Below are positions 43,079 to 54,351 of a stretch of 64,000 nt of DNA, one piece after another. Numbering within the stretch: position 1 is the first letter of the stretch; each line of letters opens with the position of its first letter. Made by a program: the position numbers and the translations under genes. Below the pieces are notes generated by a model. The model saw only the letters and a program-made list of their open reading frames with translations. It was not told where the DNA came from and did no database searches. This DNA comes from Tillus elongatus (Eukaryota > Arthropoda > Insecta > Coleoptera > Cleridae): assembly GCA_964006375.1 (NCBI GenBank), contig OZ023263.1:135799563-135863562 (forward strand), in the 5' to 3' direction.

Positions 43079-44206
43079 ATGGAAGTGTTGGGTAAGGAAG
43101 AGCAAAAAGTTAAGAAAAGGATTTTACAACTTGCTGACAATATTCGAAAAAAACATTTAATGCTTAAACTTAACAGAGCCGAGAATGATGATGCTCTGCA
43201 ACGTTTATATAAACCACTTGTTGAGCCCCTAAGTGAAATATCTAAAAACACAGCAGCACTGCAGCAGCAGCAGCCACCGCAACCACTAAAGGTTGAACAA
43301 ATCAAAGACGAAGTCGATATACTAGAAACGAAACCCCAAGTACAGTTCCTTAAAGACCATGAAGTTTTTGAAGCTGAACCAAGGGAAGAGGCTGAGGCGA
43401 CAAGTTCCGATGAGGACATCCCAACATTTGAAGAGCTTGAGGCCGACCTACAAACTGTCACAACCAACCCTGCATATCAAGAATTTTTGGAGCAATATCC
43501 TGACCGAGTTCGATATTATGTAGACAAGTATTTTACTGAACCACCAAGGCTCGGTACCATTGATCAAACGTATGGTGCCCGCTACGCTAAAGATACCGGT
43601 AGCTGGAGTCTTGGTAACAAACACTTAGACTTTACCGATGCTGAGATTCAACTGGGGCAAAGGAGATACCCGCAAACACAAGGTTTGCTAGAATTGTTAT
43701 TTATGAAAAGACCCCGGGGGTATACTTATGACGATCTTCAGCACTATAGAGATATTCTAGAAGCAACTAGTGTTTATAAAATGAACTATGATCCTAACGC
43801 CCGAACCAAGGGTTGTTCCTCTGAAAAGTATCTGACTCTAATAAAACCAGTGATAAATCCACGAGGTCGTAGATCCTCAACACCTCAAGGTTTTGGTTAC
43901 ACCTACGAGGAAGACGATGACGACAGCAACGTCAGACATCTTAACAAAAAACAAAAGACTGAACTTAAAACTCAGAGTGATAAGAGCAGCGATAGCAACG
44001 GCATGAACCCTAACAACAACATCAACACCAACAACTATATGATACAAAATAACAAACAAATAGCCTATGTGTATTGGAATGACATAAACGAGTTGGTTGA
44101 CAGACTTAGACTTTTAGTGGCTTCCCAAGTTGCAGGTAATAATGCTCATAACAACGAAATTCAGTCAATCTTGGAAGAACTAAAAGAAGCTAGTGTTATC
44201 ACCTAG
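43079..44206 (+). CDS. Conserved acidic protein of element B (unknown function)
   Basis: An intact 375-residue frame starting MEVLGKEEQKVKKR. In order: an N-terminal coiled coil (about 8-45), a Gln/Pro-rich stretch, an acidic linker with EEAEATSSDEDIPTFEEL, a central domain with YGARYAKDTGSWSLGNKHL and GLLELLFMKRPRGYTYDDL (about 185-235), a basic RGRR segment, an acidic patch EEDDDD followed by a KKQK nuclear-signal-like cluster, and a C-terminal helix. The central domain resembles a family seen in many insect genomes (DUF8207-like as far as I recall; not certain). Its constant place beside capsid and ATPase genes suggests a virion or DNA-associated protein. Confidence 0.6.
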   Translation: MEVLGKEEQKVKKRILQLADNIRKKHLMLKLNRAENDDALQRLYKPLVEPLSEISKNTAALQQQQPPQPLKVEQIKDEVDILETKPQVQFLKDHEVFEAEPREEAEATSSDEDIPTFEELEADLQTVTTNPAYQEFLEQYPDRVRYYVDKYFTEPPRLGTIDQTYGARYAKDTGSWSLGNKHLDFTDAEIQLGQRRYPQTQGLLELLFMKRPRGYTYDDLQHYRDILEATSVYKMNYDPNARTKGCSSEKYLTLIKPVINPRGRRSSTPQGFGYTYEEDDDDSNVRHLNKKQKTELKTQSDKSSDSNGMNPNNNINTNNYMIQNNKQIAYVYWNDINELVDRLRLLVASQVAGNNAHNNEIQSILEELKEASVIT

Positions 44207-44219
44207 TAAACCCACAGCC

Positions 44220-44342
44220 ATGAAGAGGCACCAACGACAACAACAACAACAGCACCAACGCAACACTGAACCATCTAATGTTAATAATTCTATAAATGTA
44301 TTCCAACAAAGAGTTTACATACTTGTACTTAGAATCAAATAA
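44220..44342 (+). CDS. Small conserved basic ORF (40 residues), element B
   Basis: Starts 14 bases after the acidic-protein stop. MKRHQRQQQQQHQRN leads to a hydrophobic C-terminus. One Gln longer than the element A copy; otherwise identical. The stop overlaps an AATAAA signal, so it may be untranslated sequence. Confidence 0.3.
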   Translation: MKRHQRQQQQQHQRNTEPSNVNNSINVFQQRVYILVLRIK

Positions 44343-44384
44343 AAGTCTTTGTTAAAATTAATGTGTTTTTATTTTGTAATACAA

Positions 44385-45320
44385 TTAAAAAGTATGTCTT
44401 AAAGCAATAATATCCTGAACAAACTTATCTTGTGGTACATCTGCTATACGTAGGTTGTTTCTATGTGCTGTAAGGTATTTCACTTCAGTCTTGATTCTGT
44501 TAAAGAGATTTACTGAATTTGGATCGTACAGCTTGTTTAGGATCACTTGGGCGTCGGGGTGTTTATTTTTAAAGTTCCTCACAGCCCTGGGGAAACTTTT
44601 CTTTTGTGTTCTTACAGCATGATATGGATAGGGGGCGTCTTTCTCGTTTCTTGCAAGTAAACCAAACACACTTATTTTTCCCAGGTTACTTGGCTTTGGG
44701 GATATATCTTCAAGATATTCTGTGACTTTAGCATTTGTTTCTCGCATACGCTGCAACTCATCATTTATCTCCATTAATTTTACTTCAATCGCATCTAGGC
44801 TGTCCCTGTATTTCTGATCAAATTCGTTTAGGAAAAAATCATAAATAATTTGGTTGCATTTTTTATAGAACTGATTGGATATCCAACAAGCCAAATTTAA
44901 TATTAAATCTTTACACACATATGTACCAGATATCAAGTTGTTTTCAGCCTGTCTCCCACCAAAGTCCACCAGATATGTAGCTGTTGTTGGTATTACTTGA
45001 GTTGTTGCTTCCGTTTTAAGGGGGCTAGTAGTCCGGCTCCTTGGCGATAACTCTAAGTGGGCTCCCTCAGTTGAAATATTGAGGGTATCGGTATTCAGAT
45101 ACCCTGACTCTTCCTTTAGCAGACTGTTGTAATAGGCAATCAGCTCTTTAGTTTTCTTATTTTCCAACCAATGATACATTTTTTTATTACTAGTTTTACA
45201 CAGTTTAGTTGCATTAAAATAGCCAGTGTTTTTATCGATAATAAGTTGAAAGTCTCCAAATAGACCATACCAGAAGTTGTCTTTAATTTGTTGGTAACAC
45301 ACATCACTTAATGTAGCCAT
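44385..45320 (-). CDS. KilA-N domain protein (element B)
   Basis: I choose the start at 45320 (MATLSDVC), giving 311 residues, because the TATA box at 45411-45418 lies downstream of the first in-frame ATG. The KilA-N domain spans about residues 16-62 (YGLFGDFQLIID, YFNATKLC, HWLENKKTKEL). A linker, an AENNLISGTYVCKDLILNLACWIS block, a coiled coil (about 165-205) and a C-terminal domain (VFGLLARNEKDAPYPYH, LFNRIKTEVKYLTAHRN) follow. This order matches DNA-virus KilA-N/DUF3627-type proteins. Residues about 37-70 differ sharply from element A while the rest is nearly identical. A DNA-binding regulator is the likely role. Confidence 0.85.
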   Translation of the reverse strand: MATLSDVCYQQIKDNFWYGLFGDFQLIIDKNTGYFNATKLCKTSNKKMYHWLENKKTKELIAYYNSLLKEESGYLNTDTLNISTEGAHLELSPRSRTTSPLKTEATTQVIPTTATYLVDFGGRQAENNLISGTYVCKDLILNLACWISNQFYKKCNQIIYDFFLNEFDQKYRDSLDAIEVKLMEINDELQRMRETNAKVTEYLEDISPKPSNLGKISVFGLLARNEKDAPYPYHAVRTQKKSFPRAVRNFKNKHPDAQVILNKLYDPNSVNLFNRIKTEVKYLTAHRNNLRIADVPQDKFVQDIIALRHTF

Positions 45321-45410
45321 TTTGAAACAGATTTGGGTAGAGTAAACTGCAGTAAGTCTTTTCTCAACAACAACTGAATTGTGAATGAGCTTTAGAGTGT
45401 GTGTACCCAC

Positions 45411-45418
45411 TTTATATA
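45411..45418 (-). promoter_or_regulatory. TATA box of the KilA-N gene (element B)
   Basis: TATATAAA on the minus strand, 91 bases from the ATG at 45320, the same spacing as in element A. Confidence 0.6.
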
Positions 45419-45579
45419 TGCTGCCACAACAGCCGTTTTTAAAACCATATTTGTTTTCACAGAAACCTTACTAAATGTGTGTGTGTCTACAAATACGTTG
45501 TTTCTTATGGGAAACGTATCAAAAGCTCTATATTAGGCTAAAATACATGTAATCTTATGGGAAATAGAAACGATTTAAG

Positions 45580-47299
45580 GTGTGAGCAGGGGCCTTTTCT
45601 ACAAACACAAATAATGTGATGATGTCATCCTTTGGGTTTTGTCTGTATTCTAGACAAGCTCAAACACGAATAATGGGGTGATTGAACAGATATAACACAA
45701 GATAACATTCGCCAAGGTCATCAACCGACACGTTGTTTACCTTTAAGAGGGCCTCTCTCTTGCGTATATTAAACAGATACACAGACAAGCTCAAACAGGA
45801 TCAAGGTTAACAACTGTAAAACGTTGTTTATCCTTTGTAAGGCCTCTCTCTCTTACATCAGTTTGTTTCCTCAATACAAGAGACAGAGACACTTGTTCAG
45901 TATGTGTTAAGTCGTGAAACAAGGATGACGTCTCTTGCTGTATGTAAGTACACTCTTATTATTATGTCTGTTTGCATTCAAATAACAAATACAAACATAA
46001 CCTTACTAAACAATCAGATGATTGGTAATCAACATGTATACAAACACCTAACCTCATATGTCAACAACAACTGGCTTTGTTTTATATATACAACAGCGAA
46101 CAAACTTTTAACGTGTGTGTCTGTGGAGCTATTGGTTTAGGGACAGTGTATATATGTAAAGCAAACAACGGCTGATTCGAGGTTCGTGGGTTCAAATCTA
46201 AGTTCAGGCGAATGCTTTTCTTTCAAATACACATGCATCTGTCAGTTTAAGCAAAGACTTTGAACTGTCATGACGTGTGTTATATCCTTTCAAACAACAT
46301 ATATAAGCTTTAACAATGGCAATCAGTTGTCTGTCTGTATCCTCAACACAGAAGACACCTGTTCAGTAGTGTGTGTATTAAGCTGTGAAAGAAGGCTGAC
46401 GTCTCTTGTTGTATGTAAGTACACTCTTGTATTATCTCTGTTTGCATTCAAATAACAAATACATAACCTTAACAAACAATCATATGACTGGTAATCAACA
46501 CGTGTGTGAACATAACCTTAATAAACAAATACAGACAGCTGTGTGTGTGTACGAACATAACCTTAATCAACAAATACAAACATAACCTTAATAAACAATC
46601 AAAATGGCTTGGTAATCAGTCTGTATACGAACACCTAACCTTAATAAACACATACATACATAACCTTAATAAACAAATACAAACATAACCTCAATAAACA
46701 ATCAGATGGTGTGTACTAAGCATGTCATACAACACTTAACCTAAATAAACAATCAGACAGATGGTATTCTTCAAATACACACATGGAGACCTGACTTGTA
46801 GATATCTATGGACACACAGGTCAGACGGAACATCTTACGTCATCACAAGACAGTTAATACCTAACCTGACTTGTGGCTATCTATGGACACACAGGTCAGA
46901 CATCTTGGAACGCTTGTGACGTCATCTCAGGTTAGTTCCATAGAGAGAACCCCGGAGTTGCAGCTGTCTATTACAGGTCAGCCATCTTGGAATGCTTGTG
47001 ACGTCATCTCAGGTTAGTTCCATAGAGAGAACCCGGCTTGCAACTGTCTATGACAGGTCAGCCATCTTGGAATGCTTGTGACGTCATCTGACAGGTCAGG
47101 TGACATTTGACGTTGACACATGTCAGGTCAGGTGACAGCTGACGTTGACAGCTGTCAGGTCAGTGACATTTGACACCTGTCAAATCTGACAGGTCAGCTG
47201 TCAACTGTCACAGGTCTGCGCAGGTCAGCGCATGCGCATGATGACTCGCGCATGCGCAGTAAAAAGTGGAGGGGATGAGCCCAGGTGTCGCACTATCTA

Positions 47300-47301
<2 letters not shown>
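45580..47301. repeat. Right terminal arm of element B
   Basis: No gene. From inside to outside: 'aggatgacgtctcttgctgt' block (about 45923 and, diverged, 46396), tRNA-like motif (46118-46210), many 'cataaccttaataaacaa' units (46440-46700), CRE-bearing units with 'gccatcttggaatgcttg' (46900-47090), GACAGCTG-rich stretch, the TGCGCATGCGC pair and the terminal CTATCTACT. Confidence 0.8.
46118..46210 (+). other. tRNA-like motif, right arm of element B
   Basis: GGAGCTATTGGTTTAGGG and, further on, GTGGGTTCAAATC. Closest to the element A left-arm copy. Confidence 0.4.
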
Positions 47302-47370
<69 letters not shown>

Positions 47371-47395
47371 GTGTGTGTGTGTGTGTGTGTGTGTA
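47302..47395. repeat. (TA)n(TG)n microsatellite at the right edge of element B
   Basis: About 67 bp of TA, TCTG, then (TG)n to about 47395. It mirrors the left edge (CA)nAGA(TA)n, so element B sits at the centre of a palindromic microsatellite. Confidence 0.95.
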
Positions 47396-47992
47396 GCACT
47401 GGGAATACAGCAATCAGGAACAAGGGTGCAGCAGAGATGGCATCAGCAAAATAAATCCTGCGGAAATGGCAGCATGAGCAGTACTCAGCGACAGCAGAAT
47501 GACATCACGTTTCAATGGGAAGAACTTAATCCCAGACGTAATTCCACAGGGTATTTTGTTGGTATCGTTTTGACTTTATTCTTTATCTGAAACGCTACAT
47601 AAACCGTGGCGGAAATACACAATTGTATATTAGTATATGCATAAGTATATAACTTTAAATTTAAAATTTTGCAAATAGCCAAAGATTTTTTAAAACATTT
47701 TTGGATAATGATTAAAAGCGCTGAATAAAAAAATTTTGAAAGCTTGAGAAGGGACCTTCTCTAAAGCCTTTGCAATTTTGTTATTGGGGAAGTTGAGATG
47801 GTTTATAAGGGGGGTAACAGAAAAAATATCCACACGTACATATATTTTCATAATGATTACACACAACAAGCCAACAAAAGGATGTAAATACACCCTATAC
47901 GGACCACACTGGCACGAACATCGTACAACCTAAGAAAAACATACTCTATGGGACAGGACCAGCTAATGTGTTCGAAAATGACACACACACAC
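47396..47992. other. Gene-free stretch
   Basis: No supported coding sequence. Short open frames exist on both strands, but none shows recognisable domains. Confidence 0.4.
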
Positions 47993-48371
<379 letters not shown>

Positions 48372-48499
48372 TAGACTGTTAACCTACGACTAAATTTACT
48401 TGAGAAACTAACCACCATGTGCAGCATGAGGGCAGCGACTTTAAAGTGCGAGGTGACATCATATCCAACTGAGTGCGACAGTGGAGTCGCTCTAAGCCA

Positions 48500-49420
48500 C
48501 TATTTAATGGAAAGTCAGATTTTACGTGAGTCCGGAGAACAAAGACCTTAGGTTTGACAGTAAAAGGTCAGTGCACAGTTTTGATCTAGGGCTTGAAACG
48601 GTCTGAACGTGTGCCACTGTGGAATTGGCAATAGAATGTTCGACAGACACGTCTCCTCTTGGGTCAATAACTCGAGCATATATGACTGAAGCGTATCCGG
48701 TTTCAAATGCACCACACAAGGAATGTAATTCACAAGACCGAATAAATGAAACGAAATAGATCGACATAAGATAGACATATCATCTCTGCCTGGGACTTAA
48801 GCCGTTTCCGGTTAAGTTCGGCTGGGGTCGATGCTCCCAGTCGATGCCCCATAGCCATAGTCGCTGACTAAGCTTTTAACAAACCGTATGACGTGACATG
48901 AGAAATCTAGAAGGTCGTAGATTCGAGCCACCTCCGCTGAAATATTACGTTTAGAACACGGCGAAGTGCTCGGTGTGAACTTAAATGAAAACATGTCTAA
49001 ACCGACATTCCAGAAAGAAGTTTCTACTAAGGAGTCGGATGCAATATTATAGTAATCCGAAGAAAGGGGCACCTTTAAAGGTGTAAGCCAGTTTGCCCAA
49101 GTGTCTAAAGCTCCAGAATAAATAGGAAGCTTAATTTCGGGAGGCCTAACGTTAATCGTCGTAACAAGACCCGAACCCTCCTGTAAATCCGAACTTCATA
49201 CTTCGGGTGGGTGGGCTGGATGAATAGCTTTAGGAGTAAGCGGGTGTGAATGGTCAGCCTTAGCAGAAAGCTGACGCTTTGTCGTATCAATTTTGATGAC
49301 ATGACCGTCAACTGTAACGCTTGCCTGGAACAATGTGTCTTCTTCGGTTGCGTTCTCTAACAATGCATGCCTTTGTACATTGTCAACATACATTTAAAGT
49401 TTTATTGCTCTGGGATAAGC
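48500..49420 (-). pseudogene. Very decayed BEL/Pao-type retrotransposon pol fragment
   Basis: The minus strand holds two blocks with BEL/Pao character. In 48812-49072, FSFKFTPSTSPCSKRNISAEVARIYDLL matches the region between reverse transcriptase and RNase H. In 48522-48767, SCELHSLCGAFETGYASVIY and the following SVEHSIANSTVAHVQ match the Peptidase_A17/RNase H-like part (usually HGFSDAS...YGAVVY and AKSRVAP). Frames are broken and catalytic residues mostly lost. No LTRs were found. Confidence 0.55.
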
Positions 49421-49829
49421 CGTAAGGAATTCAAATAATTTTTCTTGATCTAGAGAATCCTGCTTAGCAAGCTCTAGAAGAGCATTTAAACGGAAAATAG
49501 ATATTTTACATTGTGCGATTGCTTCTTCCACGGCATACTCTATCTCAAGAGTCAAGCATAAATAACGAGAAAAAAAGGCAATGAGAAACTATACAGAAAT
49601 AAAAGGGTAGTAAAAGCCAATTTGAGTATTACGAACGCAACCCTTGAAGAGCCTTTGATAAGCTGTATCGACACCGTAAAAGCATAAAGGTGAACAATAC
49701 CGGCTAGAAGTTGTTAGGATGTGTATTATACCTGCACATGTAAACAATAACGAAGAGAATCTAATTGTCACCAGGAGCGTATTAAACCAACTTTACGTAG
49801 CAGGAAGGTAAATTGACGAGTAAGATTAA
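49421..49829. other. Gene-free stretch
   Basis: No gene is supported. It may be further remains of the BEL/Pao element. Confidence 0.35.
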
Positions 49830-50890
49830 CAAAACAAACTCTAAATAATAAGGTATTAAGTATTATCACCGTAATATGACGAACACAACGATAGCGTATG
49901 AGCCACGTATTTAAGGTACGAAGCAGAACAAAACACGGTCAGCGTGTTTTCAACAAGAATATAACGAGTCACAAAGCAATACAAACAAAAACTAAATTGA
50001 AACAACCATTGTAGAATAGGTGTAACAACTGTACGTATAGTAATTCTTAATTTTCAAGCGTAAATTGAAAATTGACATTAAGAGAAAACTTTAAATATCG
50101 ACTTAGTATGTATCATCACCATAATATGAAGGACACCATTTAATAAATTCGATACCGTATGGGTCAATTGTTTAAAGTGCGCAGTTGATCAAAACACGGT
50201 CAGCATCTTTTCAACAAAGAGATGACACGAAACAAAATAAAGAAAAAATGAGAACAACAATAATTGTAAATCGGGTGTAACGATTCTAAATCTAAACAAG
50301 AAATAATTAATTTCCAATTATTCACGGAATAAATTGAAGATTAACTTTGACAAAGGCGAGTGGTTGATAACAACGATGTGCTTACAACAGTATCAAGTAT
50401 CTCAAGATACGCCGCGCGTGTTTTACTAAGGAGATGACACGAAACAAAATAAAGAAAGAATGAGAACAACAATAATTGTAAATAGGGTGTAAGGATTCTA
50501 CATCTAAACCAGAAATACCTAATTTTTAATTATTCACGGAATAAAAATTAACTTCGCAAAGGCAAGTAACATATGGCGATGTAATATGATAGATTAATAG
50601 ATCTAATTGTTTCAACTGATTTAAGAATGCAGCCACCTGCCTAAGGTAAATGATAAAACAAGCACACGGTGACCTGTCTTATCGCTAATACAATAAGTAC
50701 GAAATGGCACACACACAAAAGGAAATACTTAATGAAAATCGAGAAATACTTAATTTAGAATTATTACCGGAATAAATTAAAAATTAACTTCTAAAAGGCA
50801 AGTGTTTGTTCACAACAGTATTATTTGTATAACATATGGCAATGTTACGACATATTAATAGATCTAATTGTTTCAACTGATTCCAAAAAA
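49830..50890. repeat. Imperfect tandem repeat, units of about 230-290 bp
   Basis: At least four diverged units share phrases: 'aaaacacggtcagc' (about 49934 and 50193), 'gatgacacgaaacaaaataa' (50221, 50432), 'gagaacaacaataattgtaa' (50251, 50462), 'ttattcacggaataaa' (50318, 50529) and 'agatctaattgtttcaactg' (50599, 50860). No coding. Confidence 0.7.
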
Positions 50891-51117
50891 ATATCAAAGA
50901 TAGAATTCTTGAAATATAATTTCTTCCAACACTGGTGTGTACCAAATCAATCAATTGGTCAAACACGCCTGCATGATATCAACACTATTTTAGTGTTGTT
51001 TGTTAAGTTTAGTATCTATGGCTTTTTAAAATTCCAAATATAATATGATTCAACTTTAAATATCTCTTAAAGTTTTATTATTGATTAGTTTAGCTAGCAT
51101 CATCACAATTAATATAT

Positions 51118-51406
51118 TGTGACGGTGGTTTTGTCACACGTGGGTTCTGGTAAGCCGTGGTAGTTAATGAAATCGGTGTATTATTATTGTGATTTTTATT
51201 AACACTAAACTTAACATTTCAATACGGGAAAATAACGAAACTAATTAATACTTCTGAATAATAGGACATGAAAAGAAAACAGAACATTGTTCAATATAGA
51301 AAATAACGTCTTTTCGACATCTTCAGTTTTCCCGAACCTCACACAGCTGGCTTCTCACTTCTACCTGTTTTACCGGCGGCAGCTCATGCGCTTCCGGCTT
51401 CATCTA
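51118..51406 (-). repeat. LTR of element C (3' LTR)
   Basis: Begins TGTGACGGTGG and ends CTTCATCTA on the plus strand. One base differs from the other LTR (near 51321: 'gacatcttcag' against 'gacatattcag'). Confidence 0.9.
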
Positions 51407-51470
51407 GAGTTCTCCCTCTGGCGGAGATTGGGTTTCCAGTGGCGTGTCCGGCGTCGGGCTGAGGATCTGG
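51407..51470 (-). promoter_or_regulatory. Polypurine tract region of element C
   Basis: On the minus strand CCAGAGGGAGAACT directly precedes the LTR, as expected for plus-strand priming. Confidence 0.5.
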
Positions 51471-54351
51471 TTATACACCCCCCTCTGGATTACGAGAACG
51501 ACCTCGTGAGTAATCCAGGGACGTATCATTTGAGCATCCAAGACAATGATGACAGCGGCCTTGTGGAGGCCGAGCGTTGATTCGACCAGATCTTCGGGGT
51601 GCGGGAGCTGGATGGCTTCCTTCTTCCATGGGAATGGAGGGTGGCTGCGTCGCGTTGGAATCGCTTGCAGCTGGGGTATGTGCACTTATAGATGGTGCAG
51701 CAGAGACTTCATCTCTGACTAGGGACGTTCGTTCTGAAACTTGTGTCTGTTTCACAACACTAGGACAGTCTACTTCCGGCACTCGTTTTGGACGGCCTCG
51801 CTTGCGAATAGGCCTCACTGGGTGAATGTCTGTAACGTCACGATCTGAATGAAAAGGGGTTAACGCGGACGAATGGTAAGTTCCTAGCGGCACTTCACGA
51901 TTTCGCGGGTCGGCAACTTGGTACGTGCTGGGCGACACTAGTTTTATTATCACATATGGTCCATCGCGTCGCGGCGCGAACTTGGAGGTATACGACTTCC
52001 CCGCCTGACTCAAAGCATGCACTTCAACTAACACTTCATCTCCTACTCGATACTTTGGGCCAGTTCGACGGTGTCGATCAGCGTACTTCTTAGTCTTATC
52101 CTGTTGCCGTTCCTGTGTCTCTTTAGCTTCATAGAGAGCACGAACCATTGTCTTCAAATAAGGCGTAATCTGTGGCACAAATTGTTCATTTTCAATTATT
52201 GTCTTCAGGTCATGATGGACGTCGTCAGGGGTCCTAAGTTCACTGCCAAAAGATAAATAAGCAGAAGTAAATCCTGTAGAAGAGCTCTTTGCAGTATTGA
52301 TAGCAAATCTAATACTGGGCAGGTGATCTTTCCATTTGGAATGATAGTTCTGTGAGAGGATGGCCAACTGAGTCTTGAGGTCTCCGTTCCGTCGTTCCAC
52401 GGGATTCGCTTCGGGATGGTAAAGTGGAACAAGATTTTGAGTGATTCCCAAACAATGGGCAACCAGTTGCATCACTTCACCAACAAATTGAGTTCCATTG
52501 TCGCTAATTATCCGTCTTGGCGTTCCATAGCGCAAGAAAACCTCGTCAATCAGGCAGCGGGCACGTGCCTCAGCGGTGGCACTGCGCAATGGAATATCTC
52601 TACCCATCGGGTTGCGGTATCTTCCACAATAAATATCCAGCGATAACCTTCGTCGGTTTCGGGCAAAGGTCCGAACAAGTCTATAGATAACACTTCGAAG
52701 CGCTGGTTCTGTACAGGGGTCTGCAGAAGTCCAGCAGGTTTGACATTACTTGGCTTAAACCGTTGGCAATCTAGGCATGCTGTGATATACCTAGCAATGC
52801 TTCTACGCATACCAAACCAAAAATATCTAGGGGCTATGCGTTCGAAAGTTTTCTCTACTCCATTATGTCCACTAAGCTCGGAATCATGGTATTTCTTCAA
52901 AATATCGGGTATATATTTCTTTGGCACAACTAATTGGAATCCTTCACTGTCACTTGCGGGAGAATATCGATAGAGTATCCCGTTGTTCAAAATGTATCCT
53001 CATTCTGTCCATTTTCGTGGATTAATGTCATCTTGTTGCTCAGGTGAGGCTAAGCAGTCTATTATTTCTTTCAGGTCTGCTTCCTCGAGTTGGTCCTTCC
53101 GGATCTCTTCAGCAGTCTTGGTGGGCAGGTCCATAATGACACTGTAGGCGGATATATCTTCCGGGATGTCATCTGGTAGGGGCGGTCTACTTAGGGTATC
53201 TGCTATGACGTTCTGTCTACCAGGCGTATATTCTATACGCAGATCAAAGGCTTGTAAGGCTAGGGACCATCTTGCAAGTCGGCCTGTAGGCGATTTGAGA
53301 GTAAGTAACCATTTCAAAGGCTGATGATCACTACGAACAGTAACTTGAGCTCCGTCTAAATATCCTCGGAACTTATTCATGGACCATACTACGGCCAGTG
53401 TCTCTCGCTCTACAGTTGAGTAATTCTTTTCTGTGTCTGTCAGCAGTCGGCTTGCATATTCGACTGGTCTTTCCTCCTGTGGAGTCTCCCCCTGGAGTAA
53501 ACATGCTCCAATAGCATACGAACTGGCATCAGTTCTCAGAACGTAGGGCAATTCGGGATTGGCTCTTCGCAAAATTGGTGCGGTAGTCAGAAGTGTCTTG
53601 AGCGTCTTGAAAGCATCGGCTTGTTCAAGATTCCACCTCCACTGGGCTTTCTTCTTGGTCAGAACACTAAGTGGTCGAGCAACTTCGGAGAAGTTGGGTA
53701 TAAATCGTCTAAACCATGAGCAGGTTTGGAGAAATGTGAGCAGCTCTTTGACATTCCTCGGCTCTCTCATTCGCATTATGGCAGCAACCTTATCATCATC
53801 AGGTTGAATTCCTGCAGCACTCACTCTATGTCCTAAATATTTGACTTGAGAGCTGGCGAAGTTGCATTTAGCTCTGTTCACTCGCAACTTGAATTGTCGT
53901 AAGCGTTCAAATACTTTTCCCAAATCCTTGAGATGCTCCTCAAAGGATGACGAAAAGATTATCAAGTCATCGAGATATGCTAGGATGCATACGTCTGGAA
54001 GGCCAGCACGCATGTGATCTATGAGTCTTTGGAACGTAGAGGGCCCATTCCTGAGGCCAAAAGGCATACGTTTAAATCTGTAAATACCAAATGGGGTTAT
54101 AAACGCAGTTTTGTCTCTATCCTCTGGTCTGACAGAAACTTGATAATATCCTGAACGAAGATCAAGAGTTGTCATTATGACTGATTGTCCAGGAGCGTGC
54201 AGCAGGTCATCGATCCTAGGTAGCGGGTACCGATCTGGAATCGTCTTTTCATTCAACTTCCTGTAATCTATACACACTCGTACTCCTGAATCCTTCTTCG
54301 TAATCATGACCACCGGGGCAGCAAAGGGAGAATCGCACTCCTCAATGATAT
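51471..54351 (-). pseudogene. Element C pol: reverse transcriptase, RNase H, integrase (broken)
   Basis: From 54313 the frame shows CIDYRKLN, TTLDLRSGYYQV, FKRMPFGLRNGPSTFQ, ILAYLDDLIIFS (YLDD active site), then RNase H with VLRTDASSYAIGA and NKFRGYLDGAQVTVRSDHQPL. It stops at 53000 (KWTE, TGA). The integrase follows: the HHCC finger (HDSELSGHNG, CLDCQ), core SIDLFGPLP, IISDNGTQFVG and EANPVERRNG, with a one-base frameshift near 52595 between the first and second catalytic Asp. A long Pro/Ser-rich tail ends at 51471. The upstream part of the reverse transcriptase is separated by element D, inserted between QHI and the EECDSPF-type block. Confidence 0.85.

Larger units (their letters stand above)
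37566..47301. mobile_element. Element B: intact Polinton-like virus-like element
   Basis: Both ends read AGTAGATAG in inverted orientation. TATATA flanks each end (37560-37565 and 47302-47307), consistent with a 6-bp target duplication inside a TA microsatellite. The gene order is that of element A reversed: capsid, small ORF and minor capsid on the minus strand, ATPase and acidic protein on the plus strand, KilA-N on the minus strand. All are open. Polymerase B and integrase are not found in the 9.7 kb. Arms of roughly 1.7-1.9 kb contain no genes. Confidence 0.85.

Noticed and set aside
45321..45410. N-terminal extension of the KilA-N ORF in element B (ATG at 45410)
   Set aside because: The TATA box is immediately at that ATG, so it would be at or upstream of the transcription start; the homologous extension in A differs.
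20571..47301. Family-B DNA polymerase, retroviral-type integrase or cysteine protease in the virus-like elements
   Set aside because: No ORF of sufficient length and no DTDS, YGDTD, DDE or HHCC pattern was found outside the LINE insert and the listed genes.
47690..47893. 67-residue minus-strand ORF
   Set aside because: No recognisable domain, no homologous copy in the window and typical chance length for this base composition.
51577..51825. Plus-strand ORFs over retroelement regions (for example 56591-57010, 57900-58475, 53559-53807)
   Set aside because: All are shadows of minus-strand gag-pol frames.
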